Origin: Bolinopsis microptera
Taxonomy: Eukaryota > Ctenophora > Tentaculata > Lobata > Bolinopsidae
Direction of reading: 5' to 3'
Length of the DNA: 64,000 bases
NCBI RefSeq assembly: GCF_026151205.1
Contig: NC_087081.1
Span: forward strand, 15,860,837-15,924,836
Part shown: positions 10,386 to 21,248 of the stretch, in pieces
How positions within the stretch are numbered: the stretch's first letter is position 1
Layout: each line of letters starts with the position of its first letter
Notes under the pieces: generated by a model
Seen by the model: the letters and a program-made list of their open reading frames with translations, nothing else
Database searches by the model: none
What the model was told of the DNA's origin: nothing
Translations under genes and position numbers: made by a program

Positions 10386-10547
10386 GTAATGGTGCATCGA
10401 GTTACAATGCAATCTGTCATGTTTGATGCACGCTGTAACTTGTATACCTCTTTTCGAGTGTACCGTCTCAACAAGGGCTCGTTTACACATTAAATAATAC
10501 GCGTACGTGATCAGTTGTCCATTGTTAATGGACTAACATAACAACCC

Positions 10548-11660
10548 GCGGCGCGCTACTTTCTAGCACTTGCCTCGGGATATTTCGAAGAAATTTAAAC
10601 GAGTAAGTGGTTGTTCACATATTACGTAATCAATATTTTGGAAATTTTTACCCCCCTCCGTAATCAACCGTAATCAAGACCAAAACCCCCCGCCCTACGG
10701 TGTACGAGAAGTTAACGGGTGATACTCGTAAAATATCTGTTCCATCGTCGACGAGTCCAACTCGGCGCGCGTCCTGGTAGGTTATAAACCTACAATTACT
10801 TTTTAATTGCATTGTAGTAGGTAGTGCGCCATCGACAGTGAGCCGCGCGTGCCGACTGTAGGATGGTTTTTTAGCGCTAATTTCGGCCAGCACAATTTTC
10901 TTCAAACAAATAGATATTAAGTATCCTTCCCGACCTCCGATTGCAACAAAAATAGGTAAGCTTACTCATAGATTTACAAGGAAAGTTTCCGAAAAGTTTA
11001 AAGCATATCCAACCATCAGACATTATGTTACAGCTAAAAGCAGCGTATTTTGCCCCATTTTGATCACTATATCAACTCTGCACAGGGGGAGCTGAAACCA
11101 GGTTTTCGATCAAACGCTGCCATGTGTAGTCAAACGTCGCCAAAATTTGCTCTCGTCCAATGAAATTGCTGCATTATGTAAGCCAAGCTCCGCATATGAA
11201 TATATGTAATTCAATTATGCATACTGACTTGCAATATGCAGCGATTTCATTGGACGAGAGCAACTGTTGGCGACGTTTGACTACAAATGGCAGCATTTGA
11301 TCGAAAACCTGGTTTCAGGCCCCACTGTGTCTGATATCCACCAAATTTTTCGGACAGTTGTGAAAGCCCTATTGGAAGGTCGTCGCCAATTTTCAGAATG
11401 ATCTCATTCAAGGAACTGAAGATAAATCCAAATAATACGACAAAAATCAACGAATTTGGTCAAATTTGGTCAAATTACGCGACTTTTACAGCTAATTTTG
11501 CTCCAAAAGCCGCACACCATCAAATATGGCACCTAGGCGAAACTCACTGATCTTTCCAAAAATGTATGACAAATTTGGTATTGTGAAAATTCTCACAGTC
11601 TCTAGAAAACAATGGTACAAAAATTTTTAAAATCCGAGCAAGTTTATTTTTATGGTGCAC
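10548..11660 (+). repeat. GC-ended dispersed element, copy 1 (second copy 25190-25885)
   Basis: It contains the palindrome GTAGGTTATAAACCTAC, the unit GACGAGTCCAACTCGGCGCG, then a long stretch from GGTAGTGCGCCATCGACAG to TTTATGGTGCACCCCCT. That stretch recurs in direct orientation at about 25264-25885. The short minus ORF at 10648-10905 lies across it and is not convincing as a gene. It is interrupted by a separate MITE at 11081-11329 that is absent from the second copy. Confidence 0.75.
11081..11329. mobile_element. 249-bp fold-back MITE, CACAG ends, 4-bp duplication TCTG
   Basis: The ends CACAGGGGGAGCTGAAACC and the complement of CACAGTGGGGCCTGAAACC belong to inverted repeats of about 95 bp. 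TCTG flanks it at 11077-11080 and 11330-11333. The homologous sequence at about 25560-25585 is uninterrupted, giving an empty site. CAC-ends plus a 4-bp duplication fit Chapaev/CMC-type elements (family knowledge; inference here). Confidence 0.85.
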
Positions 11661-11968
11661 CCCCTAACTATTCGAAACCCTAACCCTCTTATCTGATCCC
11701 AACCCTAACCCTAACCCAATCCTTAACAAAAGCATATGCTGAAACCCTAACCCTAACGAGAAAGTAGACTAACTTCCTTATACGGTCATATCACGTGATC
11801 GAGACAGTTTTTCGCCTATATCTCGTCAGGGAAGCATTTTAACCCTATGTCATGGGGGGTGATTCGGAATCAGCGTCCGAAAATACATCGATCGAAGTTG
11901 GTTTCAACTGTCGGGGGCCCTTTTAGAACAATCTCGAAGATCGACTGTAGAGTGATTTAGTACGCTCG
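11640..11968 (-). mobile_element. Relative of the 9658-10050 element, inverted, with CCCTAA repeats
   Basis: The stretch ACCCTATGTCATGGGGGGTG and neighbouring blocks are the reverse complement of the 9700-9800 part of the MULE-like element. CCCTAA repeats lie at about 11665-11755. Its ends are less clear than those of the first copy. Confidence 0.6.
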
Positions 11969-12093
11969 CAGTGGTGAAGCGGCAGTGGGGGTCACCGCGT
12001 GATACAAGACCCCCATGGTCGTTTCACTATCGTCCTGACGATACAGGGGGAGCCGCGCACTTCGTGCGCGGCGGGTCATACAACGTATGACAA
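11969..12093. mobile_element. Rearranged copies of the 139-bp MITE
   Basis: A plus-strand right end (GTGGGGGTCACCGCGTGATACAA) abuts a minus-strand copy that runs through GCCGCGCACTTCGTGCGCGGC to GTCATACAACGTATGACAA. This looks like two ends joined head to head. Confidence 0.7.
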
Positions 12094-12285
12094 GTCATAC
12101 CCTGGTCTCCATGATACGATCGGAGGACTTGTTTTTGATCATTGATTGACGATGTCAATCCTTCTGCATTCGCAGCTCGGCGTGGCCCAGTAAGTAAGTA
12201 GTGCATCGCGCTACAAAACTTGTTTTAATTCTAAATGAAAAGCTCAACTAGTTCATTTAATAGTTGATAGTATTTCTACATAACT

Positions 12286-12519
12286 CACAGGAGGAGCTAA
12301 GTGCAAAGAAACTGTCACTAACTGCTACAAACTGCCACTAACTGCCACAAACTGCCACTAACTGCCACAAACTGCCACTAACTGCTACAAACTGCCACTA
12401 ACTGCCACTAACTGCCACTAACTGCTACAATCGCGCCCACGCATTTGCGCGCGACAGTAGCAGTTAGTGGCAGTTAGTGGCAGTTAGTGGCAGTTAGTAG
12501 CAGTTAGTGGCAGTTTTTA
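12286..12519. repeat. Left terminal palindrome of 10-bp repeats
   Basis: A forward array of ACTGCCACTA/ACTGCYACAA units (about 12311-12429) is followed by a GC-rich spacer and then by a reversed array (about 12464-12517). The tip alone can thus form a long hairpin. The right tip (24630-24905) has the same design. Confidence 0.9.
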
Positions 12520-13563
12520 TGCGCGTCGGGATTTCAAATCGAGCGCTCATCAATTTTTATAATAGCAAGTCCGCAGCGTTTAGAGCTGCATTGTTGATTA
12601 TTGGGCAGCGCTCACCCTGTCATTCCGCCGAATCTCTATTCATTAATTTACAACACGGCAATATGACTGCTTGTGTTAGTTTCGACACTAAATATTTTGT
12701 TCTCGCTGCATGAGTATATAAATGTTTGATATGAATTATGAAATGAGAAGTCGTGTATTATGTAATATAATAGATTCAGAAGACTCGTAAATGTGCAAGT
12801 ATATGAATATTTATATTATATCATATCCATTGAATTATATTCATGGGACCAGCAAAAGCTCACAGCTAACAGCATTTATTTTTATTTATGTTAAGATGAT
12901 AAGTTCATTATGAGCAATTTTTAATTTAGTTCGTATCAGGCTAGGAGTCTAGTAATCGAGTTTTATTTGTTAATAAAAAAAACTTCTCTACGGTATTAGG
13001 AAAACTGCTGTGATAGACCGGAGCGCAGCAAAAAATTTAATAGCTTGTCCTGGACCGAATTCTACCAAATATTTACTACAAGTATGACACTTTTCGGATT
13101 TAGAAGGGTGCTGTCCAGACTATGAGTATGTTAACGGTGCGCGGTGATATCATTGAAGCTAAAGTCGGCACTAAAAATTAAAGTAAATATACCTCACGCC
13201 ACACACTAATTGCATACGTTTGTAATTTTATTGTCTCTTATCAGCTTGCTTATTTCTCCTACCCGAACGCCTAACGGAAAGATTACTTTGTTATTTTACG
13301 TATCTGACAGGTAAAAATTAATAACAATAAATTTCACCTACTGAACGTATTCATAATAGAAAAGTTGCTAGTTTGGTTCTCCACCGTGCAATAGGATCTG
13401 TTTCACGTTCCGGTTCACTCTTTAAGATAAAAGCCTCTAATCGATGATTTTGCCCTTATAGCTTAGTTGTACTTGTAGTGAATTCGTACGGAACGTTCAC
13501 TAAAAATAGTTTGTGAACGCGTTCGCTAAAAGATTTTAACGTTTGGAACATAAGGAACGTTAA
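12520..13563. other. Left-only segment between tip and inverted arm
   Basis: It contains a partial CTGTCATTCCGCC repeat (12603-12650). At 13461-13563 it holds a copy of a GAACGTTCACTAAAAATAGT unit that recurs at 15754-15950 and, inverted, at 19478-19677. No gene is seen. Confidence 0.55.
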
Positions 13564-14498
13564 AACAGGGCCTACCACGGATTAAACAGTTTTGTGCGGA
13601 GAAAGAAGTGAAGAGAGAACGAAGCCAAAGAGTTCTCCGACAATTGTTCCAGCCAGCCTCACCGCAGCAACGCCAACAGCAAGCAGGAACTTATCCTAAT
13701 CCATGCAACCTATACAAGTACAACGCTGACCAAGAATGGACACAGGACATGCCACGGTACCACTATAATATTTGCTTCGATTCTCCGTGATACTGATAGC
13801 ACTAGCAGTAGCAGAATTTGCTGCTTGTAATTCCTGGGCGTTGCTAAACCTGTCATTCCGCCCTATCTGCTATAGACATATTTTTAATCGCCATAATATG
13901 TTCAATGTTAAATCAATGTGTTTAACTTAATAAATGCAAAAGCCTGAGCGAGGTACCGTACCCAGGTAAATTGATCTTTGCAAGTTGAATTTGCGTTTCT
14001 GAAACCACTCTCTGCACTGGTAATTGTATTTAAAAGGGAACACAAAATGATGAACGTGACCAAAATTATTCCCCGCGCGACGCGATAGCCGATAACTGAT
14101 AAGATTCTCTTTCAGCATTCAGTTTTAGTTAATTCTGGGTAATTCGCGCGTAAAATCATATTGGCACGTGTGCGTTCCATGTTCTCAGAATTAGGCAACG
14201 GTAAGTTTATAATCTTTAACTTTAACTGTTTGGAAACAGGTGTTGTTATTTTATGCTGGGAATCCCAAAAAGTGCTTGATCGGCCAGTTCATCATTGTGT
14301 CTCGCTAAATACTTGGCTAGTTTCATTATGCTTCGACTAATCATCACTGTTGGCTTGGGGATGGTATTCAACTGTTGAGGGCTTACTGTAACAACCATTG
14401 ATACGCTTATAGTTATCAAACAGCAACTAACTGATATCCAATGGGTCTCAGCCATAGATTTAGAACAATATAGGCTCAACGGTGGCTCGGAAAAGTAT

Positions 14499-15696
14499 AA
14501 TCTTCATGGTATGGTCTTATATATGACTAGTGTAACCCGTGCCTTCGGCCGGGAATTTACTGTCACAGTTGCAATGTAAAAGTATACAACCGCATTATAT
14601 ATTTGATATCACGCATAATGCTGTCTTATGAAAGTATGAAATCTCCCTACAGTTAAAACAAAGCGGCCGCAAGAGTGAGCTCTGATATTACGTGGGGCTA
14701 AACTAATTACGGTACATGTTATCCTCCTCGTTCTCTCTCCCATCCATTTATGTCACATTTCTGGAACAAAATCATCAATTAAACCACTTACCACCGGCCG
14801 ATTTTTATAAAATTTTCTTATGGGCTTCATCAGAGTTTTGTCGGCACTATACCGAAAAAACCAGTCCCGTAACTATTACCGTTTTTTTTGTATAACTGTT
14901 CGGAAATTACACACAGACACACAGACACACAGACACACAGACACACACACATTCTGGTGTTATTAAGTTGATTTTGGTCTATTAGAACGAGTTTTAAGTG
15001 AAATATATCCTCCAGAGATGATTATGAATAAAAATAATACTTCAGTTCGTGAAACTGACTTTTTAGATATTAGTCTTACTATCACTATCAATATTTATAA
15101 GGGAAAATTTTTTTAAAAACTTTACGACAAGAGGAACGATTATAATTTTGATGTCATTAATTATCCCTATTAGATGGGAATAATCCCAAAGGCCAGTATT
15201 ATGGTAAATTTATTAGTCAGTTAGTTCGTTTAGCTCGTATTAATAGTTCTTATAACAGTTTTATTTTGGATTGTAAAAATTTAGTTCGTAAACTTGCACG
15301 ACAAAGTTTTAATATTGCTGCACCTTGCGCAAACGGTTTGAAATCTTTGTCGACAAGTATTTTAACATTTGGGGAAAATTTGGGATTAATTTTACTTCGG
15401 AATATGTATTTTAGCATGACGTGTCATTCTTTTTTTTTAGTTCAGTTCGTTTTCAATTTTTAATCTTAATTTTAATTTTCAGTACGTTTTACCTAACAAA
15501 ATCATTTTTTACTTTTAGCTAGCAGAATGGTTTTCAGATTGCATTAATGAACTGTGCTATGAGCTGGTCCCAAGTCCAGACGCCATTTTATTCTTTGTAA
15601 TTTTCAATAACCCTGTCTAGTCATTGACTACTGATTTATGAAATCACTAATCCTTTCGATTTCTGTGCCACTAACTGCCTTGATTTCATCAGTCCC
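14499..15696. mobile_element. Arm-specific insertion with ACACAGAC microsatellite
   Basis: This 1.2 kb has no counterpart in the right arm. It contains TGTAACCCGTGCCTTCGGCC near the left end and an (ACACAGAC)n tract at 14912-14953, a tail type often seen next to retroelement ends. I find no intact ORF with a known domain. Confidence 0.55.
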
Positions 15697-15745
15697 TATA
15701 TTGATAGGTTCATGCGCAAATTTACCTAGTTTAGCCGTCATTAAT

Positions 15746-15956
15746 TAGGTACAGACCACTAAAAATAGTTTGTGAACGCGTTCGCTAAAAGATTTTAACG
15801 TTCGCAACATAATGGTAAAGGAACGTTAATCAGATTTAAAATATCAACACGTCGACACGCCATCGTTTCCCGCAATTTTACATGTTCTAGATGAGTTAGG
15901 AGAGTTTTAGCGCGCATGCACGCACGTTTCACTTTTCAGGCCCTAAAACTCCGCTA
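15746..15956 (+). repeat. GAACGCGTTCGCTAAAAG unit, paired with 19478-19677
   Basis: It replaces about 120 bp of different sequence in the right arm. The inverted partner in the central loop shares GTGAACGCGTTCGC, CGATGGCGTGTCGACG (in complement) and GCGCGCTAAAAC-type ends, so the two can pair. Confidence 0.7.
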
Positions 15957-16275
15957 TATAGTGTTTCTGGATAGAAGTCGACTATTTATGCTCAATTCTC
16001 GAGCCGATAATAGTCTTGCTTAGATTTTCAGACAATAGTCTTAAGATTCCAGTTGGTTTCATTGGTGTAATTTATTACAAATATTATCTGTTCGCCTTAA
16101 AGTTAGCAAATTTTGCTTTTCGCAATTGAAACTATAAAAGCGATATGATTAGTCTTGCCAACAAAAGGTGGCTCGAGCTCCATTCCCCCCTACATTCAGT
16201 AGGGTTTTGTGTTCACCCGGCTTATATATCAGGGATTTGATCAACACACGAATCAGGATGTCTGGAAGGAGTTTC

Positions 16276-16694
16276 GGCAGTATCGAGATAGCCCGACCAC
16301 TGTCCGCGGACAACTGTCCACGAACACCTGTCTACCAGATCATTACTGCATAATGACAGTATCCCCTGAATCAAGCAGGGTTCACATCATCCCCTGAATC
16401 AAGCAGGGTTCACATCATCCCCTGAATCAAGCAGGGTTCACATCATCGCACGCGAATTTCAATCAGCGGTGGTGTCAAGGCTTATATTAAACGATTAAGC
16501 AACCTTACGGAAGGCGGTGGGTCCATTAATTTCGTCCATTAGACAGAAGAGTACCATGTCAGGAATTGGAATAGCTGTTGTTGTTGTTGTTGATGATGGC
16601 AACTGATAATACTTCACCAAAAACGAACGACTTATATACCACATTTTAATCGTAATCATTTATTTCATTGAGCAATCAATATTATTCTACTACT
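16276..16694 (+). mobile_element. 419-bp insertion with 13-bp target duplication and a 28-bp triplicate
   Basis: TGGAAGGAGTTTC stands at 16263-16275 and again at 16695-16707. The right arm has it once (22713-22725, complement), giving an empty site. Inside, a 28-bp unit with CCCCTGAATCAAGCAGGG repeats three times (16363-16446). A 13-bp duplication fits LINE-mediated insertion, but no A-tail or clear pol III promoter is seen. Confidence 0.8.
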
Positions 16695-18360
16695 TGGAAG
16701 GAGTTTCTAGATGTCATGGACACTTGGTGTGACGGCGCAACAAAGAAGAAGATACTTTAATTTCGCAGTACACGTTCTACCGAGAGAAAAGAGGCTTATT
16801 CTCTACTGACGCTGCCTCAAGTTTTAGCCAAGATTCTGACGGTCCAGTCTCTTGGTGGAGCAACTTCGGGTGAGAGGTACCCGAACTACAGAGTTTTCCA
16901 ATGAAAGCGCTGTCGCAATCGACATCAGCCTCACCCTGTGAGACGAATTGGAGCTTGTACGACTGGGTGATAAACAAAAAAGAAACCGCCCCACAGTTAA
17001 CAAGCAGCGAGACCTTATTATTATTTATGTTATTATATTTATGTTATTATATTTATGTTAACACAAGTTTGCGTCTTATGAAAAATTCACGAATTAAGGA
17101 GCAATAATTTTATTATTATTTGCTTATTGCTATACTAGTGACTTATTTTTATTCATTGTTGTTTATTTACTGTCTAATTCCGACAACATAGTTTTATCTC
17201 ATTGTATCCATTTAAAGTTAAAAACGGACATTAAATGAACGCTCGGAGCCCGGAGGCATTCAAACGTTTACGTACGGGCGTTGACTTGAACGTAAATGGG
17301 CAGACTATTTAACTTTAAGGTTAAAACGGATATTAATATATGTACGCTATGCCCTAGCTGGGGCCTCTTCTCAGACTCTCGAGCGTTCAATTTGAATTGG
17401 TGTCGATTCAAAATTAAAGTTAATTAAAGTTCAATAAGATAAACTTATCATTGCTGGTTTGATTTTGGAACCTTCTCTAGACCTAGTAATTTTGGATTCG
17501 TAAGTTATGTGCGAGAATAGCTTCCCAGTCCCACGTCAAAGTGATTTATAGATTATCCTTATTTTTAAGGGAATCGTTAGGTATTCGTATACTTATAGTA
17601 TAGTTTTATTATTACACGTACGTGACCAATATTATTCCCCGCGCGATGTTATTACAAATTAGATTCTCTTTCACTTTGATCAGTTTCTTTCAAAAACAGA
17701 TTCGCGCGTCAAATATATTTAGTTTGCGCGCTTTTGGTACTCCCAAAAGTACGTCAAAATGCAATTCTGTGAATTGCATTATTATAAATTTATAGTCATA
17801 GGTAATAGGCTCCATGTCATTGTCCACAGGACTGGTCACCGTTAACCTTGTTTAACTTAAACTGGTTGGAAAACGCGGATGTGTTATGAAAAATAATGTT
17901 TATCGCTTTGCCATTCGGCCGGTAGAATTAGATCAGAAAATCATGCAGATACCGATAAGACGATAAAACAGTTATCGAATTTTATACCTTTACCTAAGGC
18001 TAATGGTGATACAACGCTAATGGAATACCTTGATCAGAAAGAAGTGAGAACTTTTGCTTTTGGCAAATTTAACAACCACGGAAATTTTCAGCGACATCAA
18101 CGCTAAAATCGGAAACGATTTTCACTTCAAGATCTACTTAGAGAAAGTAATGACATGTCGGTGGGGATCGCGACGTGATACAAGTAGTATAGTATGGTAT
18201 CTACCTTAAGTTATGGAACTGCTGAAGGTAATTCGTTAGAAGGCTTACATCTCGATCCCGGGGTGCGGATAGAAGAAAAACATTATTTATAGTCTTGGAC
18301 ACTTATAACTAGCTGATAGCACAGACTACGTTTTTGTTAGGAAGAATTAGGGTCCGCAAA

Positions 18361-19727
18361 AGATGACAGTCAGGATAAGTTCTATGTCTGTCATGTACAA
18401 TATATTATTATAGGAGAAACACTATTGTATAGAGAATATGCTATAGAAAGATATCATGTACATAAAGGTAAGTATACTTATTGGTAGAATTGTGGAACAC
18501 AACAAGAAAATTGAGAATAATCTTGTGCGAGGGTAGGGACCCAAATGGCGTTTCTAACCCAAATAAACTTTAAGGAGACTTCTCATCAGTAGCCGCACCT
18601 CCTTAATCGGTTTCTGAACTGGAATTATATGGGCTTCCAGACGGCCAGACCGAGTATTACCATCCCATCCTTCTAGAGTTCATCACAAGTAGCACCCATG
18701 ACCCACCTTGAAGATCTTTGACACCCAGACACACCCCATTGGCGAACAAACTTTGGATATAATCTTACATGCTCCCGAAGGAATCCCTGGTTTATGGTCT
18801 TTCTCCTCGTCACCAGCACTTTCGCTAGAGTCACCAGCCCTTTCACTGGAGTCATCAGCCCAATCATTGAAGTGTACAGTTGTGTGTTAGATCAATTTCT
18901 TGGTCTAACATTTAATACTAATTCGTGCGTAAAATCAAATTCGCACGTGTGCACTCAATGCAGTTCTGGTCACGTACCGGTAACTTTAGTCTTTAACTTA
19001 AACTGTTTGGAAAACAGATGTGTACATGAAATATATTAATGTTTATCAGCCGGTAAAGTATTTGGAGGGAAAAATCTCACATACACCAGACGAAAAATTT
19101 GAATGATTGGAGTTACTTTTACTTATCATGTCTAAATATTAATAAGGTTTACTGGCTCAGTTTTTGAATGTATGGGAATGAAAATAATTTCACTCGAATT
19201 TCGACAGATCTTATACTAACTTGACTGTACTTGTAGCAAACCGCATGACGTTTATTGATCATCAACTTTCAATAGTTCAAAGGTATTTTCATCCATAATT
19301 AATGATGACACATATATCTGTTAATGCTCGATACTTCATTCCGTGTACTATACAGTGTACACAATTACGTAGAGATGCTGACTGATAGACATTGCGGATG
19401 CTGACCATTATACGATAATGAGACTAACATATTTTTTCATTAAATACCTAAATTATTAGCATTTAAAATATTTTCTGCTGACACGTGCATGCACGCGCGC
19501 TAAAACTCTTCTAACTCATCTAGAACAAGTAAAATTGCGGGAAACGATGGCGTGTCGACGTGTTAATATTTCAAATCTGATTAACGTTCCTTTACCTTAT
19601 GTTCCGAACGTTAAATCTTTTAGCGAACGCGTTCACACACTATTTTTAGTGAACGTTCCGTACGTTCACTACAACTAAGCCGGGTGTCTATCAAAGTAAA
19701 TACTCATACTTTGACAATGACATCATA
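18361..19727. other. Central loop of the inverted repeat
   Basis: It is unique relative to the arms apart from the paired unit at 19478-19677. A diverged stretch (18900-19030) resembles 14130-14240, including AACTGTTTGGAAAACAG. No convincing gene is present; short ORFs at 18673-19039 overlap on both strands and show no domain. Confidence 0.55.
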
Positions 19728-19880
19728 TTTGCGGACCCTAATTCTTCCTAACAAAAACGTAGTCTGTGCTATCAGCTAGTTATAAGTGTCCAAGACTATA
19801 AATAATGTTTTTCTTCTATCCGCACCCCGGGATCGAGATGTAAGCCTTCTAACGAATTACCTTCAGCAGTTCGGTTCACG

Positions 19881-21248
19881 TACTGTAGTGCGACACGTAC
19901 TCTAGTGCGACATGTACCCTAGTGCGAAACCTCCAAGATCGACACTGTCGCAGTAGAGTAGGTACGCTACCTGGATCGTAGTGCGACACGTACCCTAGTG
20001 CGACAGAGAAATTTCAAGGCCGACACTGTCGCACTACAGTGCGCTACCTGGACTGTAGTGCGACACGAACTAAAGTGCGACAAAACACTTTACGCAATAA
20101 AAATTTGACTTTCCATTTTTAAGTTTTAACGACAAGAGTGTAGTCGTGTATGAGTAAATATGGGGTTAAATATAAAATCAAAGATTACAATCCACGAAGA
20201 TTAGGTCCACGAAGATTAGGTCCACGAAGGCAATAGCACCGATCATCTTAAAGTACTTCCGTACTGCTGAGTTCTCTGCGTTGTATTCCGGGACTAGGTC
20301 ATGTTGCTGCATCTTCCTCCAAAGTGCTTGCTTGTGGTGGAAGAAGCATCCTCTCTTGGTAGTATACAGGTTGTCTCCACAGCGTTTATCAGGGCTCTCT
20401 CGTAGTCACTCATGACAGATTGAGGGTCGACTCCAAAAGCAAGGAGCTCATCCAAGAGGGCTTCATAATGTCCAACAGCATCAGCAATTAGGTGTTTCGT
20501 AGGGAGGTCAGTATCGGAAGCTTTCCGTTTCATATGCTGCTTTGCTGTGTGGACAGAGTTTGCTGCAGGAGTAAGAGGGTGGGAATAAGTCTTCGTACTG
20601 GTCACAGTAGTGTCGTTCATCAGACTGAGACGTCCGGAGCAGATCTTCCCAGTGGATCGCCAGTAGGTCCTGTCGTCGTGCTTCTAATTATCCAGGCAGT
20701 GGCGGTATCCGTCGTGGATAACGTTTCTTGAACCAGTAGTGCGTCCAGGAATGGAGGTGATTGAAGAATACATGTTGATGTTGTTCGATGCTTTGGTAGA
20801 ATCATCGTGACTTTATATATGGCCCAAGAATATGAACTTGTTATCCAAATCGGAGATATACCTTCATACGATACGTGTGATAGGAATGAGGATCATATGC
20901 TGCTTAAGAGTTACCCGGTGGATCACACACTGCATACGTGGCTTGAACTGACCCGAAGGAATTGTGATCAGTGGATCACTTCGAAACACGTGATGTGAAC
21001 CGACGAATCGTATTCGCAAGATCAATTCGAAATAAGTGACGTGAACCGACCCGACGAATCACTTAATGGTCCATAAGAAGGATAGGATGTGACCTGAGCT
21101 TGGAAATAAGTCAGGATATTTTGTCGCAGTAGAGTACCTACGCTACCTGGATGGTAGTGCGACTCGTACCCTAGTGCGACAAAGGGTGTTTTTGTCGGAC
21201 TTCGCACTAGAGTACGTGTCGCATTACAGTACGTGTCGCACTACAGTA
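19881..21248. mobile_element. Decayed MULE with minisatellite-like terminal inverted repeats
   Basis: The ends are TACTGTAGTGCGACACGTAC (19881) and its complement ending at 21248. Both ends continue as arrays of TAGTGCGACACGTACCC-type units (19881-20090 and 21121-21248). Long terminal inverted repeats are usual for MULEs. No matching 9-bp flank is present. The transposase remnant lies between the arrays on the minus strand. Confidence 0.8.
20178..20764 (-). pseudogene. FLYWCH-MULE transposase remnant
   Basis: Read from 20764 downwards, this is a 5'- and 3'-truncated Mutator-like transposase. First comes a FLYWCH zinc-finger-like stretch (HDGYRHCLDN, then TYWRSTGKICSGRL and YSHP). In the usual pattern the second residue after the W-R pair and the first His of the HxH are ligands; here they are Ser and Tyr. 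Then comes a charged linker and the MULE core with SDYERALINAV, followed in another frame by GCFFHHKQALWRKMQQHDL and FKMIGAIAFV. Defects are a TAG stop at 20684-20686, a frameshift near 20350-20362, and a run into a 12-bp duplication and stop at 20178. The catalytic first Asp region is missing or unreadable. It therefore cannot make an active enzyme. Such proteins normally cut and paste elements with long inverted ends, matching the flanking arrays. Confidence 0.88.

Larger units (their letters stand above)
13564..18360 (+). repeat. Left arm of the giant inverted repeat
   Basis: It matches, in reverse complement, 19728-24121. Matching blocks by eye: 13564-14498 with 23210-24121; 15697-15745 with 23148-23200; 15957-16275 with 22713-23030; 16695-18147 with 21255-22725; 18216-18360 with 19728-19876. 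Long stretches are nearly identical. Short ORFs inside recur in both arms (for example 14246-14479 and 23236-23463) with no recognisable domain. That is expected of copied DNA and is not evidence of coding. Confidence 0.9.

Noticed and set aside
13608-13790. 60-codon Gln-rich ORF, mirrored at 23838-24041
   Set aside because: The mirrored copy does not keep the same reading frame, and the arms share many non-coding stretches, so copying explains the similarity.
14246-14479. 77-codon ORF conserved in both arms (23236-23463)
   Set aside because: The arms are nearly identical over non-coding DNA too; identity is no sign of selection. No domain or signal is recognised.
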